From the NCBI GenBank assembly GCA_016462305.1, contig JAEMTM010000013.1, forward strand, positions 1-23,915: a stretch of DNA of 23,915 nt. Reading direction: 5' to 3'. Position numbers and translations under genes: made by a program. Positions 1 through 8,138 of the stretch are shown one piece after another; within the stretch, counting starts at the first letter, position 1; each line of letters starts with the position of its first letter. This DNA is from Sphingomonadaceae bacterium. GTDB lineage: Bacteria; Pseudomonadota; Alphaproteobacteria; Sphingomonadales; Sphingomonadaceae. The notes under the pieces were generated by a model. The model ran no database searches. It saw only the letters and a program-made list of their open reading frames with translations, and had not been told where the DNA came from.

Positions 1-1
1 A

Positions 2-424
2 TTACCCAACAATCTCTTCAGGCTTGAAGAAATAGGCGATTTCGATGGCGGCGTTTTCGTCGCTGTCCGAGCCATGGACGGTGTTGGCTTCGATGCTTTC
101 GGCCAGTTCCTTGCGGATCGTGCCGGGTTCAGCATTTTCGGGGTTTGTCGCGCCCATGATGTCGCGGTTGCGTTGCATGGCGTCTTCGCCTTCAAGCACT
201 TGCACGACCACTGGCCCGCTGATCATGAATTCGACGAGTTCGCCAAAGAACGGGCGTTCTTTGTGCACGGCGTAAAAGCCTTCGGCTTGTGCACGCGACA
301 TGTGAATGCGCTTTGATGCCACAACGCGCAGGCCAGCTTCTTCAAGCATCTTGGTCACGGCACCTGTCAGGTTGCGGCGTGTTGCGTCGGGCTTGATGAT
401 CGAAAATGTGCGCGTAACCGCCAT
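2..424 (-). CDS. ndk: Nucleoside diphosphate kinase
   Basis: A 140-residue protein of the usual Ndk length. It transfers the gamma phosphate from ATP to NDPs through a phosphohistidine and so balances cytoplasmic NTP pools. Visible landmarks are the N-terminal FSIIKPDA nucleotide-binding strand with Lys11, the RNRDIMGATNP segment near residues 85-95, and the active-site His117 in NTVHGSDS. The start is placed at the ATG at 424 rather than the upstream in-frame ATG at 436, because GGAG lies 6 nt before 424 and the family normally begins just before this (MAVTRTFSII). The stop is TAA at 2-4, at the window edge. It lies 68 nt downstream of holC and probably belongs to the pepA-holC-ndk transcription unit. 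Identification is secure. Confidence 0.97.
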   Translation of the reverse strand: MAVTRTFSIIKPDATRRNLTGAVTKMLEEAGLRVVASKRIHMSRAQAEGFYAVHKERPFFGELVEFMISGPVVVQVLEGEDAMQRNRDIMGATNPENAEPGTIRKELAESIEANTVHGSDSDENAAIEIAYFFKPEEIVG

Positions 425-492
425 GAGATGCTCCAAAGATATAGGGGTGAATGTGGCGGGCGTCTAACGACGCTTGGCCTTTTGTGCAAGCA

Positions 493-924
493 TTATGGGC
501 CTTGGACCCATTTGCCGCCATCCTGTTTCCAGTAACGCCGCTCCACGCCATCGCTTAAGCTGCGCCACGCGGCGCGCGCATTGTCCGTGTGGCTGGGCGG
601 AAAAAGGTAAAAAATGCGGTCGAATTCTTTTTCAATCGGACGCCAATTTCCATCGGCAATGGCCACAAAACGCGCTTTATTAGTAGCTTCGGCATCATGG
701 GACAGCAATATGGGTTGCAGGGCATCCTCCCCCTCGCCTGCCGTGGCATGCGCCAGAAAACTGTCCGCCTTTGCCGTCCACAGCGCGGATGATATGGCGT
801 CCAACTGCGCTTTGTCGTCACTGACGATCAATAACCGCCCATCATCGTCCAATATACGCTGGGCAATGAGGGCAAGTATTTTTTCAGCAGGATCGCGGGT
901 GAGCTGATAGAAATCGACCTGCAT
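493..924 (-). CDS. holC: DNA polymerase III chi subunit
   Basis: A 143-residue cytoplasmic protein matching HolC. In the replisome, chi binds psi of the clamp loader and contacts the C-terminus of single-stranded-DNA-binding protein. The sequence starts MQVDFYQLTRDP, has the Rossmann-like segment DDDGRLLIVSDDKAQLDAISSALW near residues 26-50, and ends with the family's FDRIFYLFPPS and AWR segments. The start is 12 nt after the pepA stop, and pepA-holC adjacency is very common in proteobacteria, which supports the call. The divergent C-terminus (YWKQDGGKWVQGP) also fits HolC. I see no separate promoter, so it is probably cotranscribed with pepA. Confidence 0.9.
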   Translation of the reverse strand: MQVDFYQLTRDPAEKILALIAQRILDDDGRLLIVSDDKAQLDAISSALWTAKADSFLAHATAGEGEDALQPILLSHDAEATNKARFVAIADGNWRPIEKEFDRIFYLFPPSHTDNARAAWRSLSDGVERRYWKQDGGKWVQGP

Positions 925-936
925 GATGCGGCCACA

Positions 937-2394
937 TCAGCCTTCGAAATTGTCGGCGACGAAGCGATCAAGCAAGCGCACGCCAAATCCGGTTGCGCCC
1001 TTGTCCCACACGGGACCCGGCTTTTCGGCCCACACGGTCCCGGCAATATCAAGATGCGCCCATTTCACGCCGTCCTTGATAAAGCGGCCCAAGAATTGCG
1101 CGGCGGTAATCGAACCTGCGCCTTTCCCGCCGATATTCTTCATATCGGCAATCGGGCTGTCGATCATCTTGTCATAAGCCTTCGACAAGGGAAAGCGCCA
1201 GAGCGGGTCGCCCGAAGCCTTACTCGCCGCCGTGAGCTTATCGGCAAGTTCATCACTGTTCGAAAATAGCCCTGCATATTCACTGCCAAGCGACACAATG
1301 ATCGCGCCCGTCAGTGTCGCCAAATCGACGATATATTCTGGGTTATACTTCTGCTGCACCCAATGCAGCGCGTCGCACAGAACAAGGCGGCCTTCTGCGT
1401 CGGTGTTCAGCACTTCGATTGTTTGGCCCGACATTGACGTGACGACATCACCGGGACGTTGCGCATTACCGTCCGGCATGTTCTCCACAAGGCCGCAGAC
1501 GCCAACGACATAGGCCTTGGCCTTGCGTCCCGCCAATGCCTTCATGGCACCTGCAACCGCGCCCGCGCCGCCCATATCCCACTTCATATCTTCCATGCCT
1601 GCGGCTGGCTTGATGGAGATGCCGCCAGTGTCGAACGTCACGCCCTTGCCGACCAATGCGACTGGCCGTTGCTGAGCGCCGCCAGTGCCGTCCCACTTCA
1701 TGACCAGCAGGCGCGCTGGACGACGAGATCCTTGCGCCACGCCCAACAGCGCCCCCATGCCAAGCGCCGCCATATCCTTATCATCCAGCACGCTGATTTC
1801 GACGCCCAGTTCTTTCAAATGCTGGCAACGCTCAACGAAGCTTTCGGGATAAATGATATTAGCGGGTTCAGTCACCAATTCCTTAGTCAGGGCAACGCCC
1901 TCGGCCACCGCATGGTAACTTGTCCAATGTGCGCTGGCCTCTTTAGGCGCAGCAACGACGGTGAACGAATCCACGGTCGGCTTTGACGTTTCGGGCAATT
2001 TGGTGCGATATTTGTCCATCCGCCAGTTGCGCAGCGTTGCGCCAAAAGCGACCTCTGCCGCGTGTTGCGCCGTCAGATTAGCCCCATGAATGGCAATGTG
2101 CTTTGCGCCCGATGTCTGCACCTTGGCGATAATGTCTCCGCCAGCTTTCTGGTAATCAGCCGCCTTACCTTCCGCCACGCCCAATAGCATGATGCGCACC
2201 AACTTACCGTCTTGTTCGTTGATCAACAGAAAATTTTGTCCAGCAGTACCCTCAAACCGCGCAAGCCTTGCGGTTGCGTGAATAATGTCCGATTTTTCCA
2301 AGGGAAATTCGAAATCGGCAAAACTGCCTTTGGTAACGATAAATGCGAGCACGTCGGCATCCTGCGGGCGCGCGTGGGTAAAATTGATTTTCAT
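937..2394 (-). CDS. pepA: Leucyl (cytosol) aminopeptidase, family M17
   Basis: A 485-residue M17 aminopeptidase that removes N-terminal residues from peptides using two metal ions, normally as a cytoplasmic hexamer. The catalytic half is well conserved: VGKGVTFDTGGISIKP around residues 248-263 supplies Lys250, Asp255 and Lys262; Asp273 lies in KWDMGGAGAV; and the signature NTDAEGRLVL at 330-339 supplies Asp332, Glu334 and Arg336. The N-terminal ~160 residues form the less conserved macro-like domain. In some bacteria PepA also binds DNA as a regulator, which cannot be judged here. It is divergent from lptD with about 180 bp between the chosen starts, and heads an apparent pepA-holC-ndk unit. 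Confidence 0.95.
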   Translation of the reverse strand: MKINFTHARPQDADVLAFIVTKGSFADFEFPLEKSDIIHATARLARFEGTAGQNFLLINEQDGKLVRIMLLGVAEGKAADYQKAGGDIIAKVQTSGAKHIAIHGANLTAQHAAEVAFGATLRNWRMDKYRTKLPETSKPTVDSFTVVAAPKEASAHWTSYHAVAEGVALTKELVTEPANIIYPESFVERCQHLKELGVEISVLDDKDMAALGMGALLGVAQGSRRPARLLVMKWDGTGGAQQRPVALVGKGVTFDTGGISIKPAAGMEDMKWDMGGAGAVAGAMKALAGRKAKAYVVGVCGLVENMPDGNAQRPGDVVTSMSGQTIEVLNTDAEGRLVLCDALHWVQQKYNPEYIVDLATLTGAIIVSLGSEYAGLFSNSDELADKLTAASKASGDPLWRFPLSKAYDKMIDSPIADMKNIGGKGAGSITAAQFLGRFIKDGVKWAHLDIAGTVWAEKPGPVWDKGATGFGVRLLDRFVADNFEG

Positions 2395-2571
2395 GGAAAT
2401 AAACAGCCTTTCCGCCGAGTGTCATGTTTGACGTTTCTATAGGCCTATTACCCGTTCCGGTTAAAGCAAAAGATGCTATGAATATGCGAACGCTTAAACC
2501 CAAATAATGCCATGCGTGGCAACATGGGTGGACCCACGGCAATAGCGGCGATAAGGGGTATATCGGTTTTT

Positions 2572-4803
2572 ATGATTATTTCCGTCCCCCGCCCCGCCCT
2601 TTTTCGTTTCCTGCTGATGCCGATATTGCTCGGATGCGGCGCGTTGCCGACAGTCGCGATGGCCCAAACCGCAGCATCCGCCGAAACAACGCAGCAGGCC
2701 AGCAACCCGATCGGATTTTCTGCTGCGGATATCGACTATGATTCGAATACCGAAGTCGTAACGGCCAAAGGCAACGTAATTGCCAATCGCGACGGTTATG
2801 TCGTGCGCGCAGATACTATCATATGGAACCGCACGACTGGCCAAGTTTTGGCCGAGGGAAACATCCGGACGGTCGGACCAGATGGTGACGTCGCTTATGG
2901 CGACAAAGTCGAACTTACCGACGCCCTAAAAGACGCCGTTATCAACAATATGCTGGTGGTGCTGGCCGACAAGAGCCGCCTCGCCGCCAATCGTGGCGCA
3001 CGCAAAGATGGCGTCTATACGCTAAACTATGCAGCCTACACGGCATGTATGGTCGAAACCGCCGATGGCTGCCCGAAAAAGCCAAGCTGGGAGGTAAAGG
3101 CGGTCAAAGTCGTCTATGATCCCGCCAAGAAACGTGCTGATTACGAAGGTGCGCGTATCGAGCTTTTTGGGTTGCCCGTTATACCGTTACCGTTTTTATC
3201 GCATCCTGTCGGTACACAGGCGGGCAGCGGCTTTCTCGTTCCAAGCATCGGTTTCTCCCGCAACAACGGCGTTGAGCTAGAACAATCTTATTTTTGGCGT
3301 ATCGCCCAAAATCAGGATTTAACCGGAGCAGTAACCGTATTTTCCAATACAGCGCCTTTGGGCCGTGTGAATTTTCGGTCATTGGAAAAATATGGCGCGG
3401 TCGATCTAACGGCCTATGGCACATATAGTGATCGCATTAGCACTGGCGGAGTTGAAAGCTCTGTTGGGAAAAATGTGTTTCGTGGATATCTGGAGGGCGC
3501 TGGCAAGTTTCAATTCGACCCATATTGGTCATTTTCGGCATCCGGTCGCTATGCATCCGACCGGACATTCCTGCGGCGCTATAACATCAGCCGCGACGAC
3601 AGGCTGCGTTCGACATTTTCGGCAGAGCGCATTGGCGACAAAAGCTATTTTTCATTGGCAGGCTGGGCTGTGCAGACCTTGCGTCCAGGTGATCAGCAAG
3701 GGCTTGCGCCTATTGCGCTGCCCGAAATAGATTACCGCTTGCGTATGGATGCCCCGGTGGTTGGGGGAAGTTTTCAGCTTCAGGCCAACAGCCTAGCCAT
3801 TGCCCGCACGGAGGGACAAGACACGCAACGGGCCTTTGCCTCTGCCAAGTGGGACTTGCGGACAATTAATGGCCTTGGTCAAGAAATGAGCTTTAATTTG
3901 CTTGCGCGAGGCGATGTCTACAATAGTGACGATAATGCAAGCACGCTTACGGCAATTTACCGCGGTGAAACCGGCTGGCAAACGCGCAGCATATTTGCAG
4001 CGGCGGCAGACGTTAAATGGCCTTTCGTAGGACAAGCCCTTGGCGGTACGCAGATTTTCACGCCACGCGTTCAGGTCGTGGCAGCGCCGGCCATTAGCAA
4101 TCTGAAGATTCCAAACGAAGATTCGCGGGCTGTCGACCTTGAGGATAGCAATCTTTTCGCGCTGAACCGGTTTCCAGGCTATGATCGGTTTGAAGGCGAT
4201 CTTCGCGTGACCTATGGCTTCGACTGGGCCTTGCGGAAGACCAATTTTACGGCCGATGTCAATTTGGGTCAAAGCTACCGCCTATCCAACCGAGCTTCGA
4301 TTTTCCCCGACGGGACGGGACTTTCGGACAAAGCATCAGACATTGTCGGCCGTTCAGAATTTCGCTTTAAGAATATCGTAAAGCTAACGCACCGTTTCAG
4401 ACTGGATAAGGACAATTTGGCCATCCGTCGCAACGAGATCGACGCCACGATTGGCTCACGCGGAACGTATCTTCAGGCTGGCTATCTGAAGTTGAACCGC
4501 AACATTGGTCCAACGTTAGAAGATTTGAAGGATCGCGAAGAAATTCGTCTTGGGGGACGTGTCCGTGTTGCCCGCTATTGGTCGGTTTTTGGCTCGACCA
4601 TCCTTGATCTGACCGGCACCGCCGAAGATCCCAAAAGCCTCTCGGATGGGTTCGACCCCATCCGGCACAGGCTTGGCGTCTCTTATGATGATGACTGCTT
4701 GTCATTAAGCCTCACATGGCGGCGCGACTATCAGCCTGTGGGCGATTCCAAGAGCGGCAACAGCTTCCTGTTCCGTCTGGCATTTCGCAATCTGGGTGTG
4801 TAA
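2572..4803 (+). CDS. lptD: LPS-assembly outer membrane protein LptD
   Basis: The outer-membrane beta-barrel that, with LptE, inserts lipopolysaccharide into the outer leaflet. From the chosen start it is 743 residues. An N-terminal signal peptide (hydrophobic LFRFLLMPILLGCGALPTVAMA, cleavage near AMAQ) is followed by an OstA/LptA-like domain (ADIDYDSNTEVVTAKGNVIANRDG, residues ~50-150) and a long C-terminal region of alternating strands rich in aromatics and Asn/Arg, as in LptD barrels. Mature cysteines are Cys159 and Cys167 in the N-domain and a single C-terminal Cys709, a sparser pattern than the four-cysteine E. coli protein. ATG 2572 is preferred because it directly precedes the signal peptide, with AAGGGG 13 nt upstream; the in-frame ATG at 2512 would add 20 residues. 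It is followed by surA, whose product chaperones outer-membrane proteins. Confidence 0.93.
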   Translation: MIISVPRPALFRFLLMPILLGCGALPTVAMAQTAASAETTQQASNPIGFSAADIDYDSNTEVVTAKGNVIANRDGYVVRADTIIWNRTTGQVLAEGNIRTVGPDGDVAYGDKVELTDALKDAVINNMLVVLADKSRLAANRGARKDGVYTLNYAAYTACMVETADGCPKKPSWEVKAVKVVYDPAKKRADYEGARIELFGLPVIPLPFLSHPVGTQAGSGFLVPSIGFSRNNGVELEQSYFWRIAQNQDLTGAVTVFSNTAPLGRVNFRSLEKYGAVDLTAYGTYSDRISTGGVESSVGKNVFRGYLEGAGKFQFDPYWSFSASGRYASDRTFLRRYNISRDDRLRSTFSAERIGDKSYFSLAGWAVQTLRPGDQQGLAPIALPEIDYRLRMDAPVVGGSFQLQANSLAIARTEGQDTQRAFASAKWDLRTINGLGQEMSFNLLARGDVYNSDDNASTLTAIYRGETGWQTRSIFAAAADVKWPFVGQALGGTQIFTPRVQVVAAPAISNLKIPNEDSRAVDLEDSNLFALNRFPGYDRFEGDLRVTYGFDWALRKTNFTADVNLGQSYRLSNRASIFPDGTGLSDKASDIVGRSEFRFKNIVKLTHRFRLDKDNLAIRRNEIDATIGSRGTYLQAGYLKLNRNIGPTLEDLKDREEIRLGGRVRVARYWSVFGSTILDLTGTAEDPKSLSDGFDPIRHRLGVSYDDDCLSLSLTWRRDYQPVGDSKSGNSFLFRLAFRNLGV

Positions 4804-4845
4804 GGCGTCGTTAAGAAATATTCTGACGGGTTTTTGGCCGCTCAT

Positions 4846-4859
4846 CTGCTGTTCAGCAG
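4846..4859 (+). other. Short hairpin between lptD and surA
   Basis: CTGCTG-TT-CAGCAG is a perfect 6-bp inverted repeat with a 2-nt loop, 42 nt after the lptD stop and 50 nt before the surA start. No T-tract follows, so it is not a convincing intrinsic terminator. It could be an mRNA processing or stability structure between two genes of one operon, an operator, or chance. Confidence 0.3.
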
Positions 4860-4909
4860 GCATTGGCTAACTGACCGTCAGAAGCTGATACTGTATTGGA
4901 TCAATATCA

Positions 4910-6250
4910 ATGAAGTTATTCACGCGCCTGTCCTTAGCTGCCGTGCTCGTTTCCGCCACGGCACTGACACCGCTAATTGCGCAAACGGCCTCTGATGCTA
5001 TCGCCCCTGAGTCCAATTTGGCTATACCCGAAGGACAGAAATTGTTCGGCAAAAACGACCCCAATGTGCGTCGTGCAACTGCGCAGGTGAATGGTGAAAT
5101 CATCACTGGCACAGACATTGATCAACGCCTTGCGCTCATCGTCGCTGCGAATGACAACAAATTACCGCCAGAAGAAGTTGCCCGTTTTCGCGCACAAATC
5201 TTGACCAATTTGATTGATGAAACATTGCAGATCCAAGAGGCGGCGGCCAATAAAATTGAAGTCACCGAGGCTGAGGTAAACCAATATTTCGGCCGTATCG
5301 CGCAACAAAACTTCAACCGTCCAACAAGCGAAGTTGAAAAATACCTGACATCCATTGGTGCGTCAGTCGCAACACTCAAGCGCCAGATTAAGGGCGAACT
5401 TTCGTGGAGCCGACTGCTTTCGCGCAATGTGCGACCATCGGCCAATGTGAGCGATGACGAGGTTATCGCGATTATGGAACGTATTAAGGCGACTAAGGGC
5501 ACCACTGAATATCGCTTGGGCGAAATTTATCTGGCGGCGACGCCTGAAACATTGCCGTCAGTGCAGGAAAATGTGCGAAAAATAATCGAGCAATTGCGCC
5601 AAGGCGGCAATTTTGTCGCTTACGCTCGGCAGTTTTCTGAAGCATCTACTGCGTCCGTCGGCGGTGATCTAGGTTGGTTGTCACTTGCGCAATTGCCACA
5701 GTCGCTGGCCACGGCAGCAGCGAGTATGAACAGTAACGAGATTAAAGCCGTGGCATCGCCCGGCGGAATCTCCATCCTATTACTGATCGATAAACGCCAA
5801 GTGGCAACCTCTGATCCGCGAGACTCCGTGTTAAGTCTGAAGCAAATTGCCATCAGCTTCCCTAAGGGCACGACCGAAGCGCAGGTGACGCCATTGATAA
5901 AGAGGTTCAGCGAGGAAACGCAACAAATCTCCGGCTGCGGTGTCGCGGACGAGATGGCACGCAAACTTGGCGCTGATGTGGTGAACCGAGACGGTATCAA
6001 AATACGCGATTTACCTGCTCCATTACAGCAGGTTATGCTCGATTTACAGGTTGGCCAATCAACACCACCTTATGGTTCTTTGGAAGACGGCGTTCGCGTA
6101 TTCGTCCTATGTGGTCGCGACGCACCACAAGAGGCCGCGTCCGAGAGTTTTGACGAAATCATGTCGCGATTGGAAGAAGACCGCGTGAACAAGCGCGCCC
6201 GCATCTACCTGCGCGATTTGCGCCGCGACGCCGTTATCGAATATAATTGA
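4910..6250 (+). CDS. surA: Periplasmic chaperone / peptidyl-prolyl isomerase SurA
   Basis: A 446-residue SurA-family protein that escorts unfolded outer-membrane proteins through the periplasm. The signal peptide is MKLFTRLSLAAVLVSATALTP..., with likely cleavage after LIA near residue 24. The SurA N-terminal domain (VNGEIITGTDIDQRLALI, then a helical LTNLIDETLQIQEAA segment) covers about residues 48-180. A recognisable parvulin domain follows at ~195-295 (EYRLGEIYLAA, FSEASTASVGGDLGWL). A second, degenerate parvulin-like domain lies at ~305-412 (LKQIAISFPKG) and contains Cys residues in SGCGVADEMA and FVLCGRD. The protein lies between lptD and pdxA, the classical order. Its TGA overlaps the pdxA ATG by 1 nt. 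Confidence 0.93.
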   Translation: MKLFTRLSLAAVLVSATALTPLIAQTASDAIAPESNLAIPEGQKLFGKNDPNVRRATAQVNGEIITGTDIDQRLALIVAANDNKLPPEEVARFRAQILTNLIDETLQIQEAAANKIEVTEAEVNQYFGRIAQQNFNRPTSEVEKYLTSIGASVATLKRQIKGELSWSRLLSRNVRPSANVSDDEVIAIMERIKATKGTTEYRLGEIYLAATPETLPSVQENVRKIIEQLRQGGNFVAYARQFSEASTASVGGDLGWLSLAQLPQSLATAAASMNSNEIKAVASPGGISILLLIDKRQVATSDPRDSVLSLKQIAISFPKGTTEAQVTPLIKRFSEETQQISGCGVADEMARKLGADVVNRDGIKIRDLPAPLQQVMLDLQVGQSTPPYGSLEDGVRVFVLCGRDAPQEAASESFDEIMSRLEEDRVNKRARIYLRDLRRDAVIEYN

Positions 6251-7266
6251 TGCCGTCGGGCCGACTGGAACTGCCGCTGGCCGTTTCGGTCGGTGATCCG
6301 GCTGGTATCGGGCCGGAAATCATTGGAAAAGCATGGGAAGCTCGCCACGCTTCTGGCTTGGCACCTTTCTTTGCCATTGGCGACATTGGAAGTTTCGCAC
6401 CGCACTGGCATGGCCCAGTTGTCCGCATTGAGAACCCGGCGGATACCTTCAAGCATTTTGATAGCGCGTTGCCGGTCATTCAATTGCATAACTGCTTATC
6501 GGTTGTTCCAGGACGTCCCGACCTAGATGGCGCACATTGTGCGTATCAGGCGTTGGAAATGGCGATTGGCTTTGCCCGGGCGGGGAGCGCCGCCGCCTTG
6601 GTCACTGGTCCTGTTTCCAAATCGCAGCTTTATGCCGTTGGGTTTACGCATCCCGGCCAGACCGAATTCATTGCCGAACGCTGCGGCGTAGCCAAAAATA
6701 ACGCGGTCATGATGCTCGCTGGCCCGGACCTGCGCGTGGTCCCGATGACGACCCATATTCCGCTTGCCGAAGTCGCGGCAAAGCTGGACGGAAGGTTGAT
6801 CCGTCAACGCCTGCGCGCCACGGCAAAGGGATTGCAGCGCAATTTTGGTATCGAAAATCCACGGCTCGCGGTCGCTGGTTTCAACCCCCATGCCGGAGAA
6901 TCGGGCAATATGGGCCGCGAAGAACTCGACATATTTGAACCAGCTATCGCGCAGATTAGGAGCGAAGGATTCAACGTCATTGGCCCCCTGCCCGCCGACA
7001 CAATGTTTCATGCCGAGGCACGGGCGCACTATGACGCCGCCTTATGCGCCTATCATGACCAAGCGCTTATCCCACTGAAAACACTGTATTTCCATGATGC
7101 TGTCAACATCACTCTTGGATTGCCCGTCGTCAGGACATCGCCGGACCATGGCACGGCTTTCGGTATAGCTGGCCAAAATAAGGCACTGCCATATTCCATG
7201 ATTGCGGCAATCAAAATGGCGGAGTCAGCGGCATTATACCGCCTTGCCGCCGCCGACGGTGGTTGA
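6250..7266 (+). CDS. pdxA: 4-hydroxythreonine-4-phosphate dehydrogenase
   Basis: A 338-residue PdxA, which oxidises 4-phosphohydroxy-L-threonine in the DXP-dependent pathway to pyridoxal 5'-phosphate. Hallmarks are VSVGDPAGIGPEI near the N-terminus (residues 13-24), ALVTGPVSK at 117-124, and the three metal-ligand histidines: His169 in MTTHIPL, His214 in FNPHAGE and His269 in AYHDQALIPLK. The late GLPVVRTSPDHGTAF segment is also diagnostic. The ATG at 6250 overlaps the surA stop in TGATG, and the next gene overlaps in the same way, which suggests translational coupling. A TTG three bases upstream is in frame but unnecessary. Confidence 0.96.
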   Translation: MPSGRLELPLAVSVGDPAGIGPEIIGKAWEARHASGLAPFFAIGDIGSFAPHWHGPVVRIENPADTFKHFDSALPVIQLHNCLSVVPGRPDLDGAHCAYQALEMAIGFARAGSAAALVTGPVSKSQLYAVGFTHPGQTEFIAERCGVAKNNAVMMLAGPDLRVVPMTTHIPLAEVAAKLDGRLIRQRLRATAKGLQRNFGIENPRLAVAGFNPHAGESGNMGREELDIFEPAIAQIRSEGFNVIGPLPADTMFHAEARAHYDAALCAYHDQALIPLKTLYFHDAVNITLGLPVVRTSPDHGTAFGIAGQNKALPYSMIAAIKMAESAALYRLAAADGG

Positions 7267-8087
7267 TGACGGTTGCACTGCCCCCACTTAGGGAAGTCAT
7301 TGCGCGCCACGGCCTGTCCGCCAGCAAGGCGCTTGGCCAAAACTTCCTTTTTGATGAAAAACTGCTTGATCGTATCGCGGCCATTCCCGGCCCATTGGCG
7401 GGCGAAATTGTGTATGAGGTTGGCCCCGGCCCTGGTGGCCTCACACGGGCACTGTTGCGCGCCGGGGCACATGTTGTTGCCGTAGAGCGCGACCATCGCT
7501 GTTTACCGGCGCTCGCCGATCTGGCGGAGGCATTTCCCGGCCAATTACGGGTGATTGAGGGCGATGCCCTCAAAATCGATCCCTTTGCCGAAATCGGCGC
7601 GCCCTTTCACATCGTTTCCAACCTGCCCTATAATGTGGGCACCGCGCTGGCCGTTGGCTGGCTTGGCGGCAATGCATGGCCCCCAACATGGAAAAGCCTC
7701 ACGCTTATGTTCCAGCGCGAAGTTGCTGACAGAATAGTGTCCTCCCCTGGCACCGGCGCTTTTGGCCGCCTGGCCATATTGGCGCAGTGGCGTTCGAATG
7801 CTTCCATTGCAATGCCAGTCCATCGCTCCGCCTTTACCCCGCCGCCAAAGGTCATGTCCGCCGTCGTGCACATCACACCCAAGGAAGCGGCAAACGGAGT
7901 CAAAATGTCGGTATTGGAAAATCTGACGGGTGCCGCCTTCGGGCAGAGGCGCAAAATGCTCCGGCAAAGTCTCAAAAGCGTTCCCGGCGCTTTGGAGGCA
8001 CTCCACAGAACTGGAATTGCCGAAGATCGCCGTCCTGAAACCATAAGCATAGCCGAATGGTGCGCACTCGCACGGGAAATTGGATAA
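7266..8087 (+). CDS. rsmA: 16S rRNA dimethyladenosine transferase RsmA (KsgA)
   Basis: A 273-residue enzyme that dimethylates two adjacent adenosines in the 3'-terminal hairpin of 16S rRNA, late in small-subunit assembly. Conserved features are ALGQNFLFD (residues 22-30), the SAM-binding motif EVGPGPGGLT (51-60), the acidic VEGD-like motif VIEGDAL near 97-102, and the N6-adenine methylase motif NLPYN (119-123). The C-terminal segment AFGQRRKMLRQSL is typical of KsgA. The start ATG overlaps the pdxA stop in TGATG. It is the last gene of the lptD-surA-pdxA-rsmA block; the next gene begins 51 nt later. Confidence 0.97.
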   Translation: MTVALPPLREVIARHGLSASKALGQNFLFDEKLLDRIAAIPGPLAGEIVYEVGPGPGGLTRALLRAGAHVVAVERDHRCLPALADLAEAFPGQLRVIEGDALKIDPFAEIGAPFHIVSNLPYNVGTALAVGWLGGNAWPPTWKSLTLMFQREVADRIVSSPGTGAFGRLAILAQWRSNASIAMPVHRSAFTPPPKVMSAVVHITPKEAANGVKMSVLENLTGAAFGQRRKMLRQSLKSVPGALEALHRTGIAEDRRPETISIAEWCALAREIG

Positions 8088-8138
8088 CCCAATACGCTAG
8101 GGGTGGTCCTTTTATGCTACCAAAGCTAAGACGATGTC

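Noticed and set aside
1459..1986. A 175-codon open frame on the plus strand.
   Set aside because: It is antisense to the catalytic half of pepA, with no family signature.
2512..2571. N-terminal extension of lptD to the ATG at 2512.
   Set aside because: It would place 20 residues before an otherwise normal signal peptide and has no ribosome-binding site.
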